Shown here: positions 63,671 through 64,000 of the stretch, one piece after another
How positions within the stretch are numbered: position 1 is the stretch's first letter
How the letters are laid out: each line of letters starts with the position of its first letter
Source of the DNA: Lineus longissimus
Taxonomy: Eukaryota; Nemertea; Pilidiophora; Heteronemertea; Lineidae
DNA: 64,000 bases
Assembly (NCBI RefSeq): GCF_910592395.1
Contig: NC_088322.1
Location: 3,348,001-3,412,000, forward strand
Direction of reading: 5' to 3'
Made by a program: the position numbers and the translations under genes
The notes under the pieces: generated by a model
The model's database searches: none
Seen by the model: only the letters and a program-made list of their open reading frames with translations
Told to the model about the DNA's origin: nothing

Positions 63671-64000
63671 AAGGGTACAAGTCCGCCATCGCTTCTACCC
63701 TCCGTGTTTTAAGCACCTGGGATCTTCGTTGGGAGGACCAAATAACCCCTCTTTTCAGAGGAATGTTATTAGAGCGTCCTAGACCGGTTCACAACACCCC
63801 TAAATGGGACCTTTCTGTTGTCCTTAAGGTGCTCATGAGGCATCCTTTTGAACCCATGTCTATTTCATTCATGAAATATCTGACACTCAAAACGGTCTTT
63901 CTAGTAGCCTTGGCTACCGCCCAACGGAGATCAGAGCTCCATGCACTTTCTTTTAAGAAGCTGGCTTTTAGAGAGGGAGGGGAGGTTATCCTGGCTTTTA
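63430..64000 (+). CDS. tyrosine recombinase of DIRS/Ngaro-like element, 3' truncated by window
   Basis: Same frame as the RT. LDVYQGKWSTFTSWCRENG and TAIKGYKSAIASTL form the N-terminal SAM-like domain. KWDLSVVLKVLMRHPFEP and FLVALATAQRRSELHALS (about 63905-63950) give the first catalytic Arg region. The HxxR and Tyr boxes lie beyond the window. Its start overlaps the end of the RNase H frame by about 240 bases, as is usual for the RT and recombinase ORFs of this group. Confidence 0.82.

Larger units (their letters stand above)
59223..64000 (+). mobile_element. DIRS/Ngaro-like retrotransposon, runs off window
   Basis: Gag-like ORF, RT, RNase H and tyrosine recombinase in that order on the plus strand, with no integrase or methyltransferase visible. 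Diverged from the element at 8830-42109. Its 3' end lies beyond 64000. Confidence 0.85.

Overview
This is eukaryotic, almost certainly metazoan, DNA made up almost entirely of transposable elements. Several genes are cut by GT-AG introns, and the families present (Ty3/gypsy, BEL/Pao, DIRS/Ngaro, Penelope, Polinton/Maverick, Ginger, pogo and PIF/Harbinger) occur together in aquatic invertebrate genomes. I see no convincing single-copy host gene and cannot name the species. Family names come from motifs read by eye.

Layout. 1-3168: a gypsy element with an internal deletion. 3938-8561: a Ginger cut-and-paste transposon with a seven-exon integrase-type transposase and CCGG target duplications. 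About 8830-42109: one DIRS-type retrotransposon (gag, RT, RNase H, tyrosine recombinase) blown open by insertions. A second Ginger (11059-37010, CCGG duplication) sits between its RT and RNase H. A 22.9 kb Polinton (13989-36869, duplication ATCCCT) sits in the right arm of that Ginger. A Penelope-like element (17968-19806) and about 4.6 kb of unassigned sequence sit inside the Polinton. A pogo element (39324-41691, TA duplication) carrying a MITE (41185-41395) sits in the DIRS recombinase. Removing the insertions at their duplications keeps the DIRS reading frame at both sites, so the nesting order is well supported.

The Polinton encodes protein-primed DNA polymerase B, a retroviral-type integrase, a packaging ATPase, a major capsid protein, further likely virion proteins, two HNH-like nucleases and a zinc-ribbon protein resembling poxvirus late transcription factor VLTF3. 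Most of its start codons sit in the context (A)ATAAATG. Most of its long genes carry single-base frameshifts, several in A/T runs, so this copy is defective or the assembly has homopolymer errors.

42713-43676 is a spliced chromodomain gene fragment. About 43781-49374 holds two related Harbinger elements in opposite orientation. 49597-52091 is a broken gene of a family I cannot name. 54030-55480 is a third Harbinger remnant. 55480-58085 joins a gypsy integrase scrap to an inverted, broken BEL/Pao element, followed by tandem MITEs. From 59223 to the window end runs a DIRS/Ngaro-like retrotransposon with gag, RT, RNase H and the start of a tyrosine recombinase.
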